A stretch of DNA of 64,000 nt from Rhizobium sp. ZPR4. Its GTDB lineage: Bacteria > Pseudomonadota > Alphaproteobacteria > Rhizobiales > Rhizobiaceae. Below are positions 46,102-54,812 of the stretch, in pieces. A program made the position numbers and the translations under genes. The stretch covers positions 930,001 to 994,000 of the forward strand of contig NZ_CP157969.1 in NCBI RefSeq assembly GCF_040215725.1. Reading direction: 5' to 3'. Under the pieces are notes generated by a model that was given only the letters and a program-made list of their open reading frames with translations, was not told where the DNA came from and made no database searches. Within the stretch, counting starts at the first letter, position 1, and the number at the start of each line of letters is the position of its first letter.

Positions 46102-47406
46102 ATGACGGAAATAGTGAGGCAGCCGACATTGTCGGAGCGGACGGATGAGCAGATCCGAGAGGTGCTTGCCGGACGGCGGCGAGGCATCCGCGCGATGCTG
46201 CTTTTTGCCGGCCCCGCCATGATCGCCTCCATCGCCTACATGGACCCCGGCAACTTCGCGACGAATATCCAGGCCGGCTCCAGCTATGGCTATTCGCTGC
46301 TATGGGTGGTGCTGATGGCGAATTTGATCGCCATGCTGTTCCAGGCGCTGTCGGCCAAACTCGGCATCGTCACGGGCCGCAATCTCGCCGAAATATGCCA
46401 CGATCAGTTTTCGACGCCGGTTCGCATCGCGATGTGGATTGTCAGCGAGGTCGCGGCCATGGCGACCGATCTTGCCGAGTTCCTCGGCGGCGCCATCGGG
46501 CTATCGCTGCTTTTCCAGATGCCGCTTCTGGCGGGGATGGCGGTAACCGCCATCGTCACCTATGGCGTCCTCCTGTTCGAGGGACGCGGCTTCCGGCCGA
46601 TGGAGCTCATCATCGGCGCTTTGGTGGCCGTCATCGGCCTTTGCTACGTCATCGAAATGTTCATTGCGCCGGTGGCCTGGGGACAGGTTGGCATGGGGCT
46701 GATAACCCCATCCATGCCTGATATGACTGCGCTGACCATCTCCGTCGGCATTATCGGCGCAACGGTCATGCCGCATGCCGTCTATCTGCATTCCGGCCTC
46801 ACGCAGCATCGCGCGCCGGCCCGCAACGATTTCGAGCGGCAGAAGCTGGTCCGTTTTTCGAATTGGGAATGCATCATCGCGCTGGCGGTGGCGGGCGCCG
46901 TCAATATCGCCATGGTGGTCATGGCGTCCGCTGCCTTTCATGCCGGCCATCCGGAGGTCGCCGAGATCGAGACCGCCTATCATATGCTGACGCCGCTTCT
47001 GGGTGGCGCGGCAGCTGCCGTCTTCCTCGTATCGCTGATGGCGTCAGGCATTTCGTCGTCGGCTGTCGGTACCATGGCGGGCCAGATGATCATGCAGGGC
47101 TTCGTCGGCTTCCACATTCCGATCTGGCTGCGTCGTCTCGTGACGATGCTGCCGGCCTTCGTGGTCGTCCTCTTCGGCGTCAACACGACCGACGCCCTGC
47201 TTTACAGCCAGGTCGTCTTGTCCTTCGCGCTGCCGGTTCCGATGATCGCACTCGTCATGTTCACGCGCAATCGCGCCATCATGGGGAATTTCGCAAATGG
47301 CCGGCTGACCGATATCGCCGCGATCGTCGGAACGATCGTCATCCTGTGCCTGAACGTGGTCCTGCTTCTCCAGACCTTCGGCATTCCGCTCCCCGGGCTC
47401 GGCTGA
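46102..47406 (+). CDS. mntH: Nramp-family manganese transporter
   Basis: Proton-coupled divalent metal transporter of 434 residues with eleven helices. The Nramp metal-site motifs are both present: YMDPGNFATNIQAG in helix 1 and the VMPHAVYLHSG segment (helix 6, MPHxxxLHS). The N-terminal cytoplasmic tail is about 35 residues. Start ATG 46102 follows GGAGAAA. Divergent from sitABCD and probably controlled by the same Mur protein. Confidence 0.95.
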   Translation: MTEIVRQPTLSERTDEQIREVLAGRRRGIRAMLLFAGPAMIASIAYMDPGNFATNIQAGSSYGYSLLWVVLMANLIAMLFQALSAKLGIVTGRNLAEICHDQFSTPVRIAMWIVSEVAAMATDLAEFLGGAIGLSLLFQMPLLAGMAVTAIVTYGVLLFEGRGFRPMELIIGALVAVIGLCYVIEMFIAPVAWGQVGMGLITPSMPDMTALTISVGIIGATVMPHAVYLHSGLTQHRAPARNDFERQKLVRFSNWECIIALAVAGAVNIAMVVMASAAFHAGHPEVAEIETAYHMLTPLLGGAAAAVFLVSLMASGISSSAVGTMAGQMIMQGFVGFHIPIWLRRLVTMLPAFVVVLFGVNTTDALLYSQVVLSFALPVPMIALVMFTRNRAIMGNFANGRLTDIAAIVGTIVILCLNVVLLLQTFGIPLPGLG

Positions 47407-47534
47407 GCCCGTCGCGCCCGGCCTGATAGAGAAGGCCAGCTCGAAAAGCATCACATCATTCGGCAGGAAGGGCGGCAGGCCGACAGCTCGCCGCTCGATG
47501 ACGATACGCGTCGCGTCTCAACTAAAGGATTTCT

Positions 47535-47819
47535 TCAGCCGTTCGATGCTTGCTTTTGATTTGCCGCAATCGCGTATTCTTCTGCGAGACGATAGATGTC
47601 TCCAATACAGTCGATCTTGCCGCGGAGTTCGGTGGGGCTGGCGGGGATTTCAAGGCCTGTCTTATCTTCAATGAGATACAGAATTTCGATGAAATCGAAC
47701 GAGTCGACATTGAATTCTTCCAGCTTCCGGTCTGGCGTCAATTCAGCAGGCGGAACACCGAGAAAATCCGCGATCAAATCGCGCAGCTTGTCGGCGATGG
47801 GGGGGTGTGGCTCAGTCAT
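47535..47819 (-). CDS. Acyl carrier protein (orphan)
   Basis: ACP of 94 residues. KLEEFNVDSFDFIEILYLIEDKTGLEIP contains the phosphopantetheine-Ser in DSFDF (DSL type variant). The N-terminus IADKLRDLIADFLGV is a normal first helix. It is separate from the fatty-acid synthesis ACP locus and divergent from a ketosynthase gene, as in specialised rhizobial ACP/ketosynthase pairs such as NodF/NodE. Confidence 0.9.
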   Translation of the reverse strand: MTEPHPPIADKLRDLIADFLGVPPAELTPDRKLEEFNVDSFDFIEILYLIEDKTGLEIPASPTELRGKIDCIGDIYRLAEEYAIAANQKQASNG

Positions 47820-47916
47820 TTATCTCTCCACAAAACTGGGTTGCGGGAAGCCGGTTATTCCATCGCAAGATTAAGCTGGGCTGAAATGTTGATGTCGAGA
47901 CGCTGAGGAGAATAGC

Positions 47917-49131
47917 ATGCGCAGAGTAGCGATTACCGGTATGGGCGTCGTCGCTGGGACGGGCAATGGAGTTGAGCCATTCTGGCAGGCCGTCAAAAGT
48001 GGACGGCACTGTTTCGGCCCTCTGGAAGGCTTCGACGAAAGTCGCCTCAATATCCGTCATGGCGCAGTTGCGCGTGATTTTCAGCCGGACCAGCAGATCA
48101 ATCGCAAGAAACTCGGCTATCTCGATCGCTTCGCGCAACTGGCATTGTCAGCCGCTCACGAGGCGATAGGGGATGCGGGTATTGAGTGGACCGAGACGCT
48201 CAAGCGCAATACGGGCGTCATAACCGGCTCGACGATCGGCGGGCAGGCAACCCAGGACGAAGCTTTTCTGAGGCTCTATGGCAGCACGGTGCGGCCCGTC
48301 AATCCGGTTACCATTCCCAAAGTGATGCCTTGCGCTGCGACGGTTGCGATTTCGATAGATTTCGGTCTGACCGGGCCGTCCTACACGCTTTCGACGGCAT
48401 GTGCTTCATCGGCCCATGCGATCGGTCAGGCCTTCTGGATGGTGCGCCAGGGCACGCTGGATATGGCCATTGCCGGGGGAAGCGAGGCGCCTTTCAGCTT
48501 CGGCTATCTGAAGGCATGGGACGCGTTGCAGGTCGTCGATCCCGAGCCTTGCCGGCCTTTTTCCAAGGACAGGCAAGGCCTGAACCTCGGCGAGGCCGGC
48601 GCAATACTGGTACTGGAACCCCTTGACGACGCCATCGCTCGCGGAGCCAAAATCTATGCCGAAATCGTTGGCTTCGGCATGTCCGCCGATGCGCATCATC
48701 TCACCCAACCGCAGCTGGACGGGCCGGTCAGGGCAATGCAGTCGGCTCTGAAGGATGCTGCGCTCGAGCCGGCGTCCGTCGATTACATAAATGCACATGG
48801 CACCGGCACGCCGACCAACGATGCGATGGAATGCCGCGCGATCCGCACGGTTTTTGACACCCGGGCGGACCAGATCGCGGTCAGCTCGACAAAAGCGGTG
48901 CACGGCCACGCACTTGGTGCTGCCGGAGCTTTGGAGGCGATCGCCACGGCGCTTGCCATAAAGACCGAAACAATACCGCCGACCGCCAATTTTACCGTGG
49001 GCGATCCGGAATGCGATCTCGACGTCGTGCCCAACGCGGCTCGCTCTCAGCCGATCCGCGTCGCATTGAGCAACTCCTTTGCCTTTGGCGGATTGAATGC
49101 GGTCCTCGCTTTCACGCGATATGATGCCTAG
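47917..49131 (+). CDS. Beta-ketoacyl-ACP synthase, FabF/NodE-like
   Basis: Thiolase-fold enzyme of 404 residues. Catalytic Cys in STACASSAHAIGQ, His in NAHGTGTPTND and His plus Lys in SSTKAVHGHALGAAGALEA give the complete Cys-His-His triad. LSNSFAFGGLNAVLAF is the C-terminal glycine-rich loop. It elongates acyl chains on an ACP, presumably the one encoded divergently 97 bases away. No nod genes or lipid A genes flank it, so the product is unknown. Confidence 0.93.
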   Translation: MRRVAITGMGVVAGTGNGVEPFWQAVKSGRHCFGPLEGFDESRLNIRHGAVARDFQPDQQINRKKLGYLDRFAQLALSAAHEAIGDAGIEWTETLKRNTGVITGSTIGGQATQDEAFLRLYGSTVRPVNPVTIPKVMPCAATVAISIDFGLTGPSYTLSTACASSAHAIGQAFWMVRQGTLDMAIAGGSEAPFSFGYLKAWDALQVVDPEPCRPFSKDRQGLNLGEAGAILVLEPLDDAIARGAKIYAEIVGFGMSADAHHLTQPQLDGPVRAMQSALKDAALEPASVDYINAHGTGTPTNDAMECRAIRTVFDTRADQIAVSSTKAVHGHALGAAGALEAIATALAIKTETIPPTANFTVGDPECDLDVVPNAARSQPIRVALSNSFAFGGLNAVLAFTRYDA

Positions 49132-49145
49132 CTTCATTGGAGGCC

Positions 49146-49167
49146 GGAGAGAATAAACCTTCTCTCC
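49146..49167 (+). terminator. Terminator-like hairpin after the ketosynthase
   Basis: GGAGAGAA (49146-49153) and TTCTCTCC (49160-49167) form a perfect 8-base stem with a 6-base loop. Only a short T-rich stretch follows, so efficiency is uncertain. Confidence 0.55.
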
Positions 49168-49244
49168 GATCGGCGTTTCTGTGAATGTTCTGATCCAAAA
49201 TGACGCCATTTCCGATGACGGGCAGGGGTGAACCTGGCCCGTCC

Positions 49245-50366
49245 TTATGCTGACGCATCCGCCGCCGTCGAGACTGGCCTGCGAATGCCCGCCTGCTCCA
49301 GCAGCGGCAGCACCTGATCGCGGAAATACGGGAACTCCGCATTGTAGTCGACGAAGGAGAGGGTCGTCCCGCCGAACCCGGCCTGATGAAGGGCAAGCAG
49401 GCCCTCCGCAATCTGCTCGGGCGTTCCGACGAGCGGAAAGCCACCATGCCCCGCCGCCATCCGGTCGCGGATCAAGGCCAGCAGGTCATGCGGAAAGGAT
49501 TGGGCATGGGCAAATTGCAGGCGCACCAGATTGTCGACGGCTTCCCAATCGGCATTGTCCTTCCCGAAATGCTGGAGATAGTCCCGAGCCTCCTTCTCGC
49601 TCGGCCGGCACACGACATGGGCGAAGGTGAGAACACCGAGATTGCGGCCGGCGGCCTTGCCCTGTTCCTTGAGCTCGGCGATTTCAGCCGCCGAACGGTT
49701 CAGGTCGATCGCCGGCGTAAACAGGAAGTCGGCGTTGCGCACGGCAAATGCGCGGCCTTGGCCGGAGCCTGCCGCATTGAGAATGGGAGCGCGACGCTGC
49801 GGGCGGGGATCGCCGAGCACGTTCTTCAGGTGAAAGAACCGTCCATCATAGTCGAAAGCCTGATCTCGCTCCCACAGGCTCTCGACGACATCGAACCATT
49901 CCTCGGCATAGGCATAGCGGCTTTCATGATCGGCCGGCAGATCAAGCCCCAGCGCCTCATATTCCGGCTGGTTCCAGCCGGCCACGACGTTGAGGCCGAT
50001 GCGGCCGCCGCTGATCTGATCGATCGTCGCCATCTGCTTGGCGACTACGACCGGATGATTGGCGGCCGTGTGAATGGTGGCAAAGACGTTGATGTTGGTG
50101 GTGCTGGCAAGCAGGCCCGCCGCCCAGGTCATCGTTTCCAGCACATTGCCGTGAAAATTGGTCTCGCCGCCATAGCCAATCCATCGGGCGATCGGCAGCA
50201 TGAAATCGATGCCCGCCTCGTCCAGCTGGCGGGCCAGCTTCAGATTGTTGTCCCAGGAATTGACCCAGCGCTCGTTCACTTTGGTGACGCTCATGCCGCT
50301 GGAGCAATTGCTGGCAAAAGTGCCAAGCAAAAACTGCCCTGCGGCGAACATGGAGTTCTCCGACAT
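49245..50366 (-). CDS. LLM-class flavin-dependent monooxygenase
   Basis: Protein of 373 residues, bacterial luciferase-like TIM barrel. Features: EAGIDFMLPIARWIGYGGETNFHGNVLETMTWAAGLLASTTNINVFATIHTAANHPVVVAKQMATIDQISGGRIGLNVVAGWNQPEYEALG. The GG(R/x)xGxNxVxGW segment contacts the flavin. The group includes SsuD-type sulfonate and RutA-type pyrimidine oxygenases; I cannot tell which substrate. It needs reduced FMN from a separate reductase. Divergent from the MarR-like regulator at 50479. Confidence 0.9.
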   Translation of the reverse strand: MSENSMFAAGQFLLGTFASNCSSGMSVTKVNERWVNSWDNNLKLARQLDEAGIDFMLPIARWIGYGGETNFHGNVLETMTWAAGLLASTTNINVFATIHTAANHPVVVAKQMATIDQISGGRIGLNVVAGWNQPEYEALGLDLPADHESRYAYAEEWFDVVESLWERDQAFDYDGRFFHLKNVLGDPRPQRRAPILNAAGSGQGRAFAVRNADFLFTPAIDLNRSAAEIAELKEQGKAAGRNLGVLTFAHVVCRPSEKEARDYLQHFGKDNADWEAVDNLVRLQFAHAQSFPHDLLALIRDRMAAGHGGFPLVGTPEQIAEGLLALHQAGFGGTTLSFVDYNAEFPYFRDQVLPLLEQAGIRRPVSTAADASA

Positions 50367-50409
50367 TTCGTTCCCTTTATTTTTTGATATAATTTACGAT
50401 AGAAATTCT

Positions 50410-50425
50410 ATTTGAAACTTCAAAT
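50410..50425. promoter_or_regulatory. Operator palindrome between LLM and MarR-like genes
   Basis: ATTTGAAACTTCAAAT: 16-base palindrome with 7-base arms around AC, between the two divergent genes. Fits a MarR-type homodimer site. Confidence 0.55.
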
Positions 50426-50478
50426 TTGTCAACGCTTGCCGTCTCGGCATCATTTCAAACATCCTGAAAAGGAAGCAT

Positions 50479-51036
50479 ATGAGCACTGAAGCAGACGACC
50501 AGAAGGCCCAGCCGCAGGGTCTCGACCGGAGCTGGCACCTGGCGAAAACGCCTTTGCAAGTGGAGCTGACAGAGCTGGAATTCGCCCTCATGCGCGCATT
50601 CGAAGCCTTCGGACGTTGGCAGACCGAATGTCTGGCATCGGTTACGGGCCTTGCGGCGAGCGGTCCGGAAAATGCCATGCTGCATATCATCCGCATGCAT
50701 GATCGGCCGAAATCCATCAAGGATCTCGCCCGTCTCGCCAATCGGGAAGACATCCCCAACATGCAATACAGCCTTCGAAAGCTGGTCGGCGCAGGCTTGG
50801 TGGAACGGAAGGGCAGCGGCCGTTCGGGCGTCACCTACTCAGTGACGGAAAAGGGCAGGGATGTCACGGACCAGTATGCCGCCGTGCGCGCGGCTCTTCT
50901 GGTGAAAGCCGTGCAGAGTGTCCCGAACATGGGACGGCGCCTGGAGGAGGCGGCAAGCACGCTCGACCTGATGACCGGCATCTACGAGCATGTGGCGAGA
51001 AGTGCGGCGACCCATCGTCGCTTTCCGGAGGAGTAG
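50479..51036 (+). CDS. MarR-like winged-helix regulator
   Basis: Protein of 185 residues. N-terminal helical part, then AMLHIIRMHDRPKSIKDLARLANREDIPNMQYSLRKLVGAGLVERKGSGRSGVTYSVTEKGRDVTDQ, which is a winged-helix of the MarR type with the wing residues at KGSGRSGVTY. Likely regulates the divergent LLM oxygenase through the palindrome at 50410. The effector is unknown. Confidence 0.82.
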   Translation: MSTEADDQKAQPQGLDRSWHLAKTPLQVELTELEFALMRAFEAFGRWQTECLASVTGLAASGPENAMLHIIRMHDRPKSIKDLARLANREDIPNMQYSLRKLVGAGLVERKGSGRSGVTYSVTEKGRDVTDQYAAVRAALLVKAVQSVPNMGRRLEEAASTLDLMTGIYEHVARSAATHRRFPEE

Positions 51037-51170
51037 CTTTTTGAACCCGTCGAAAACAGACGAGGTTCATCAAGGCGAGCTGGTGCCCCTTCCTCGCAAA
51101 GCGTCTCTTCCGCTCGCGTTGCTTCTCCTTTATAGCTCCCGGTCCCGTAATGTCGGGCAGGAGGATGATC

Positions 51171-51956
51171 ATGAATGCGAATGACGTCGCCGCTCATTGG
51201 GAAAGTAACGCCGAAACCTGGACCATCTACAGCCGCGCGGGCTACGACAAGTACCGCGATGCGTTGAACACGCCTGCCTTTCTCAACATGCTGCCGCCGG
51301 TCGCCGGTCTAAAGGGGCTTGATCTTGGTTGCGGCGAGGGTAGCAACACCCGGGCAGTCGCGCGCCTGGGTGCGCCCATGACGGGACTCGATATTGCGCC
51401 CACCTTCGTCAGATATGCCCGAGAGACGGAGATGCAAGATCCTCTCGGTATCGACTATGTGCTGGGCAACGGCCAATCTATCGATTTTCCGGATGCCAGT
51501 TTCGATTTTGTCACGGCCTTCATGTCAATGATGGATATGGCGGACCAGCAAGGCGCGTTGAAGGAGATAGAGCGTATCCTTCGTCCCGGGGGCTTCCTCC
51601 AGTTTTCCATTTTGCACCCTTGTTTCGTGCCGCCGACCCGCAAGAACATCCGCAACGAAACCGGAGAAGCGGTCGCCGTGCAAATCGCCGACTATTTCGA
51701 CGAAAGCACCGGTCGGATCGATCGCTGGATTTTTTCCACGATCCCGGCCGAGGAGCGTGCGCAGTTGACGCCCTTCTCGATCCCTCGTTTCCATCGGACG
51801 CTCACAAGCTGGGTCTCGATGATCGTCAATGCTGGCCTGACCATCGAGGCCTTCGGCGAGCCGATGGCAAGCAGCGAAGTGGCGTTGGCAGAGCCGATAG
51901 TTGCCGATACACGTATTGCCCCGATCTTTCTGCATATCCGGGCGCGCAAGCCCTGA
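51171..51956 (+). CDS. Class I SAM-dependent methyltransferase
   Basis: Protein of 261 residues. Motif I GLDLGCGEGSNTRAVARLGAPMTGLDIA binds S-adenosylmethionine; motif with DFPDASFDFVTAF follows; then RILRPGGFLQFSILHP. The target is unknown. Of the ATG codons 51150, 51165 and 51171 I choose 51171, because GGAGG is six bases before it. Confidence 0.9.
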   Translation: MNANDVAAHWESNAETWTIYSRAGYDKYRDALNTPAFLNMLPPVAGLKGLDLGCGEGSNTRAVARLGAPMTGLDIAPTFVRYARETEMQDPLGIDYVLGNGQSIDFPDASFDFVTAFMSMMDMADQQGALKEIERILRPGGFLQFSILHPCFVPPTRKNIRNETGEAVAVQIADYFDESTGRIDRWIFSTIPAEERAQLTPFSIPRFHRTLTSWVSMIVNAGLTIEAFGEPMASSEVALAEPIVADTRIAPIFLHIRARKP

Positions 51957-52051
51957 CTTGCAAAGATATCGTTCTTGCTGGGTATGTGCCTCCCACTTGT
52001 GGGAAGCCCTAGGCTCTAAGGGCACGCTTGCCGATCTCCGCGCCAGTCCGC

Positions 52052-53275
52052 TCATTCCGCCAGCTGTGTGACGGTGGCCGGACTGGACGCTCGCGTTCCG
52101 GAAAGGCTTGTCTGGCCGAGCGTCACGACCACGACGGTTGTGATGCTTGCCGCGACCGAAACCCAGAAGCCGTTTGCAGGCCCGAAGCTGTCCACCACCC
52201 AGCCGGTGACGAAGGCACCGAGCGCCATGCCGATACCGATGCCGGTCATTACCCAGGTCACGCCTTCCGTCAGCATGGCTTCGGGCACGCGGCGTTCGAT
52301 CAGGCCGAAGGCGGTAATGAAGGTGGGGGAAATCGCAACGCCGCTGAGGAAGACGGCAAAGGCTAGCAGAGCGACCGAGGTACTGGCAGCGAGAAGCGGC
52401 AGGGAGGTAAGGGCGAGAACGCTGACAGCAACCAGCAATTGGCGCTGCAACGGCATCTTGAGGTTCAGCGCTCCGATGATGAGACCGACGACGAAGGAGC
52501 CGAGGGCATAGACGCCGATGACGATGCTGGCGGCACCCGGTTGACCGAGCTGCTTGGTGATGGCAACGGCACTGACTTCCGCCGTGGCGAAGGTGGCACC
52601 GACGAAGATCAGGGCGAGCGTGATGATCTGGACCGGCCGCAGCCAGATCGCCGAGTGTTGCACGCCTTCGGAGCCGGCTGCGCGCACCTTGGGTTCGGTC
52701 GATCGCTGCATCAGAAAGGCTGCCGATCCAAGCGCGAGAAAGATGGTACTGGCAATCATCCCGGCTTCCGGGAACAGCGAGACCGCAAGCCCGACGGAAA
52801 GGGATGCGCCGGTGATGTAGACAAGCTCGTCGGCTGCCGATTCGAACGCGAAGGCCGTGTTCAACTCGGGTCGGTCTCGGAAGATCTCCGTCCAGCGGGC
52901 GCGCACCATGGCCGGTATGCTCGGCATGACCGCCGCGAAGAAGGCCGAGGCAAACAGCGTCCAGGCCGGCCAGACCCGGTTTGCCGCGATGACGAGAATG
53001 ATGAAGGCGATGACCGAGACGATGGTGGCCGGCGCGACGACCGTACGCTGGCCGAGCCGGTCGACGAAGCGCGATATTTGCGGCGAGACGACAGCATTGG
53101 TCAGGGCGAAGGTCGCCGAAACGGCGCCGGCCAGCCAATATTCACCGTGTGTCTGCGACAGCATGGCGACGATGCCGATCGGAGCCATGGCAAGCGGAAG
53201 GCGGGCGAAGAAAGCTGCGGCCGAAAAACCCTTGGCGCCCGGTGCTCGGAAAATCTCTCTGTACGGATTGGACAT
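52052..53275 (-). CDS. MFS efflux transporter
   Basis: Permease of 407 residues, twelve helices. FFARLPLAMAPIGIVAMLSQTHGEYWLAGAVSATFALTNAVVSPQISRFVDRLGQR shows the first three helices and the loop 2-3. The central loop LMQRSTEPKVRAAGSEGV divides the halves. It is divergent from a TetR repressor with three operator palindromes between, the pattern of a drug- or metabolite-efflux pump. Start ATG 53275; the frame extends to 53344, but that would overlap the operators. Confidence 0.9.
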   Translation of the reverse strand: MSNPYREIFRAPGAKGFSAAAFFARLPLAMAPIGIVAMLSQTHGEYWLAGAVSATFALTNAVVSPQISRFVDRLGQRTVVAPATIVSVIAFIILVIAANRVWPAWTLFASAFFAAVMPSIPAMVRARWTEIFRDRPELNTAFAFESAADELVYITGASLSVGLAVSLFPEAGMIASTIFLALGSAAFLMQRSTEPKVRAAGSEGVQHSAIWLRPVQIITLALIFVGATFATAEVSAVAITKQLGQPGAASIVIGVYALGSFVVGLIIGALNLKMPLQRQLLVAVSVLALTSLPLLAASTSVALLAFAVFLSGVAISPTFITAFGLIERRVPEAMLTEGVTWVMTGIGIGMALGAFVTGWVVDSFGPANGFWVSVAASITTVVVVTLGQTSLSGTRASSPATVTQLAE

Positions 53276-53310
53276 CGGAACATTCCCTGGATTGGACGAA
53301 GTGACCCCAC

Positions 53311-53380
53311 ACATACGCGGCGTATGTGAATGAAATAATTGCATACGCTGCGTATGTCAACTAATATACGTGGCGTATGC
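53311..53380. promoter_or_regulatory. Three tandem operators (consensus CATACGCNGCGTATG) with two divergent promoters
   Basis: Copies: ACATACGCGGCGTATGT (53311-53327), GCATACGCTGCGTATGT (53341-53357) and ATATACGTGGCGTATGC (53364-53380). The TetR promoter is TTGCAT (53339-53344), 17 bases, TAATAT (53362-53367). On the minus strand the MFS promoter is TTGACA (53360-53355), 17 bases, TATTTC (53337-53332). Copy 2 covers the spacer region of both promoters; copy 3 covers the -10 of TetR. Confidence 0.85.
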
Positions 53381-53410
53381 AAATTAATGTGAGTGATCGA
53401 CGGAAACGCA

Positions 53411-54004
53411 ATGCGCAAACCTCGCAGTGAAATGATCGCCGAGACGCGAGCCAAGTTACTCGCCGCCGGTCGTAAGGCATTCGGCAGCGTCGGCTATGCC
53501 GAAGCATCGATGGATGACTTTACGGCCGCCGCCGGATTGACGCGAGGTGCACTTTATCATCATTTCGGCGACAAGAAGGGGCTGCTGCAGGCGGTTGTCA
53601 GCGAGATCGATGCCGAAATGGCTTCGAGGCTGTGCGCGCTTTCGTCGAAAGCGCCGTCGCGCTGGCAGGGCCTGGTCGACGAGAATGTTGGCTACGTCGA
53701 AATGGCGCTGGAGCCGGAAATCCAGCGCATCATGTTTCGCGACGGTCCAGCCGTGCTTGGCGATCCCTCTGGGTGGCCAAGTGCCAATGGCTGCATTGCG
53801 ACGATCACCGAAAGCCTTCGTTGCCTTCGCGACGAGGGGATGATCGTCGATATCGACCCGGAGGCGGGCGCCCGCCTCATCAATGCGGCAAGCATTAGTG
53901 CCGCGCAGTGGATTGCCAATTCGGACGATCCAGAAGCGACGTCGAAACTGGCGGTCGGCGCTTTTCGGACGTTCCTAGAAGGCTTGCGGATCGAGAAGGA
54001 CTGA
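53411..54004 (+). CDS. TetR/AcrR family transcriptional repressor
   Basis: Protein of 197 residues. HTH region: AETRAKLLAAGRKAFGSVGYAEASMDDFTAAAGLTRGALYHHFGDKKGLLQAV. The C-terminal domain begins at about residue 70 and binds ligand. Start ATG 53411 preferred over 53393. It presumably binds the three operator copies at 53311-53380 and controls both itself and the MFS pump; a pump substrate would be the inducer. Confidence 0.93.
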   Translation: MRKPRSEMIAETRAKLLAAGRKAFGSVGYAEASMDDFTAAAGLTRGALYHHFGDKKGLLQAVVSEIDAEMASRLCALSSKAPSRWQGLVDENVGYVEMALEPEIQRIMFRDGPAVLGDPSGWPSANGCIATITESLRCLRDEGMIVDIDPEAGARLINAASISAAQWIANSDDPEATSKLAVGAFRTFLEGLRIEKD

Positions 54005-54020
54005 TTGGCCTTGCGCCCAG

Positions 54021-54671
54021 TCAGTCGCTCGATGCGGCGGTGAAGACTGCGAGCTGAGCTGCGAAAGCCCGTTTATATGCGGGCCTGGCTTCGCCGCGGG
54101 CGATATAGGCTGAGAGGTTCGGATAGTCCCGCAATAGGCCCGAGTCCTTCACTCTGAGCAGGACTGATATCATCATAAGATCACCGGCGCTGAATGCCTC
54201 CTCGAGCCAATCGGCACTGCCGAGGCGATCGGAAAGTGCCTTCAGCAGCTGGCGGATGCGTTCGTCGACCATGGACAGGCGCTGCTCATACCAACTCTGA
54301 TCGCGCTCCTGGAACCTTGCGGTCGCGCGCTCGATGATCGGCGGCTCGACTGTGGAGAGAGCCGCAAACATCCATGTGATCGCCCGTGCGCGCGCGTTGG
54401 CATCGTCCGGAAACAGGCCGGCGTGGCGCTCTGCGATATGGAACACGATCGACCCCGATTCGAACAAGGCAAGGCCATCCTCTTCATAGGTCGGGATCTG
54501 CCCGAAGGGATGAAGGGCAAGATGCGCAGGCTCCTTCATCGCCTTGAAGGAGAGGAGGCGCACTTCGTAAGGCTGGTCGACTTCTTCGAGCGCCCAGCGA
54601 ACGCGCATGTCGCGCGCCAGACCCCTGCCGCGATCCGGCGATTTTTCAAAGGCGGTGATCGTTATCGTCAT
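54021..54671 (-). CDS. Glutathione S-transferase family protein
   Basis: GST of 216 residues. The N-terminal thioredoxin-like domain runs MTITITAFEKSPDRGRGLARDMRVRWALEEVDQPYEVRLLSF..., with HPFGQIPTYEEDGLALFESGSIVFHIAERH, where ESGSI is the glutathione-binding stretch. The C-terminal helical domain contains WLEEAFSAGDLMMISVLLRV. It conjugates glutathione to electrophiles or acts as a peroxidase; substrate unknown. A GGAGATC site fits ATG 54671. It is convergent with the TetR gene. Confidence 0.92.
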   Translation of the reverse strand: MTITITAFEKSPDRGRGLARDMRVRWALEEVDQPYEVRLLSFKAMKEPAHLALHPFGQIPTYEEDGLALFESGSIVFHIAERHAGLFPDDANARARAITWMFAALSTVEPPIIERATARFQERDQSWYEQRLSMVDERIRQLLKALSDRLGSADWLEEAFSAGDLMMISVLLRVKDSGLLRDYPNLSAYIARGEARPAYKRAFAAQLAVFTAASSD

Positions 54672-54812
54672 TGCTGATCTCCATGACCTATCTGCCTTAA
54701 AGACGATTGGCCGAACGAAATTCCGACACTCCATTTTCAAGATAGTTTCCACGGTCGGGAACGACGTGGGCGAATGCTTCTCATTTTGCAGTTCACCGAC
54801 TGCCGGATCAAT

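Noticed and set aside
51525..53138. Open minus-strand frame of 537 codons across the methyltransferase and MFS genes
   Set aside because: Out of frame with the MFS permease on the same strand and opposite the methyltransferase; no domain.
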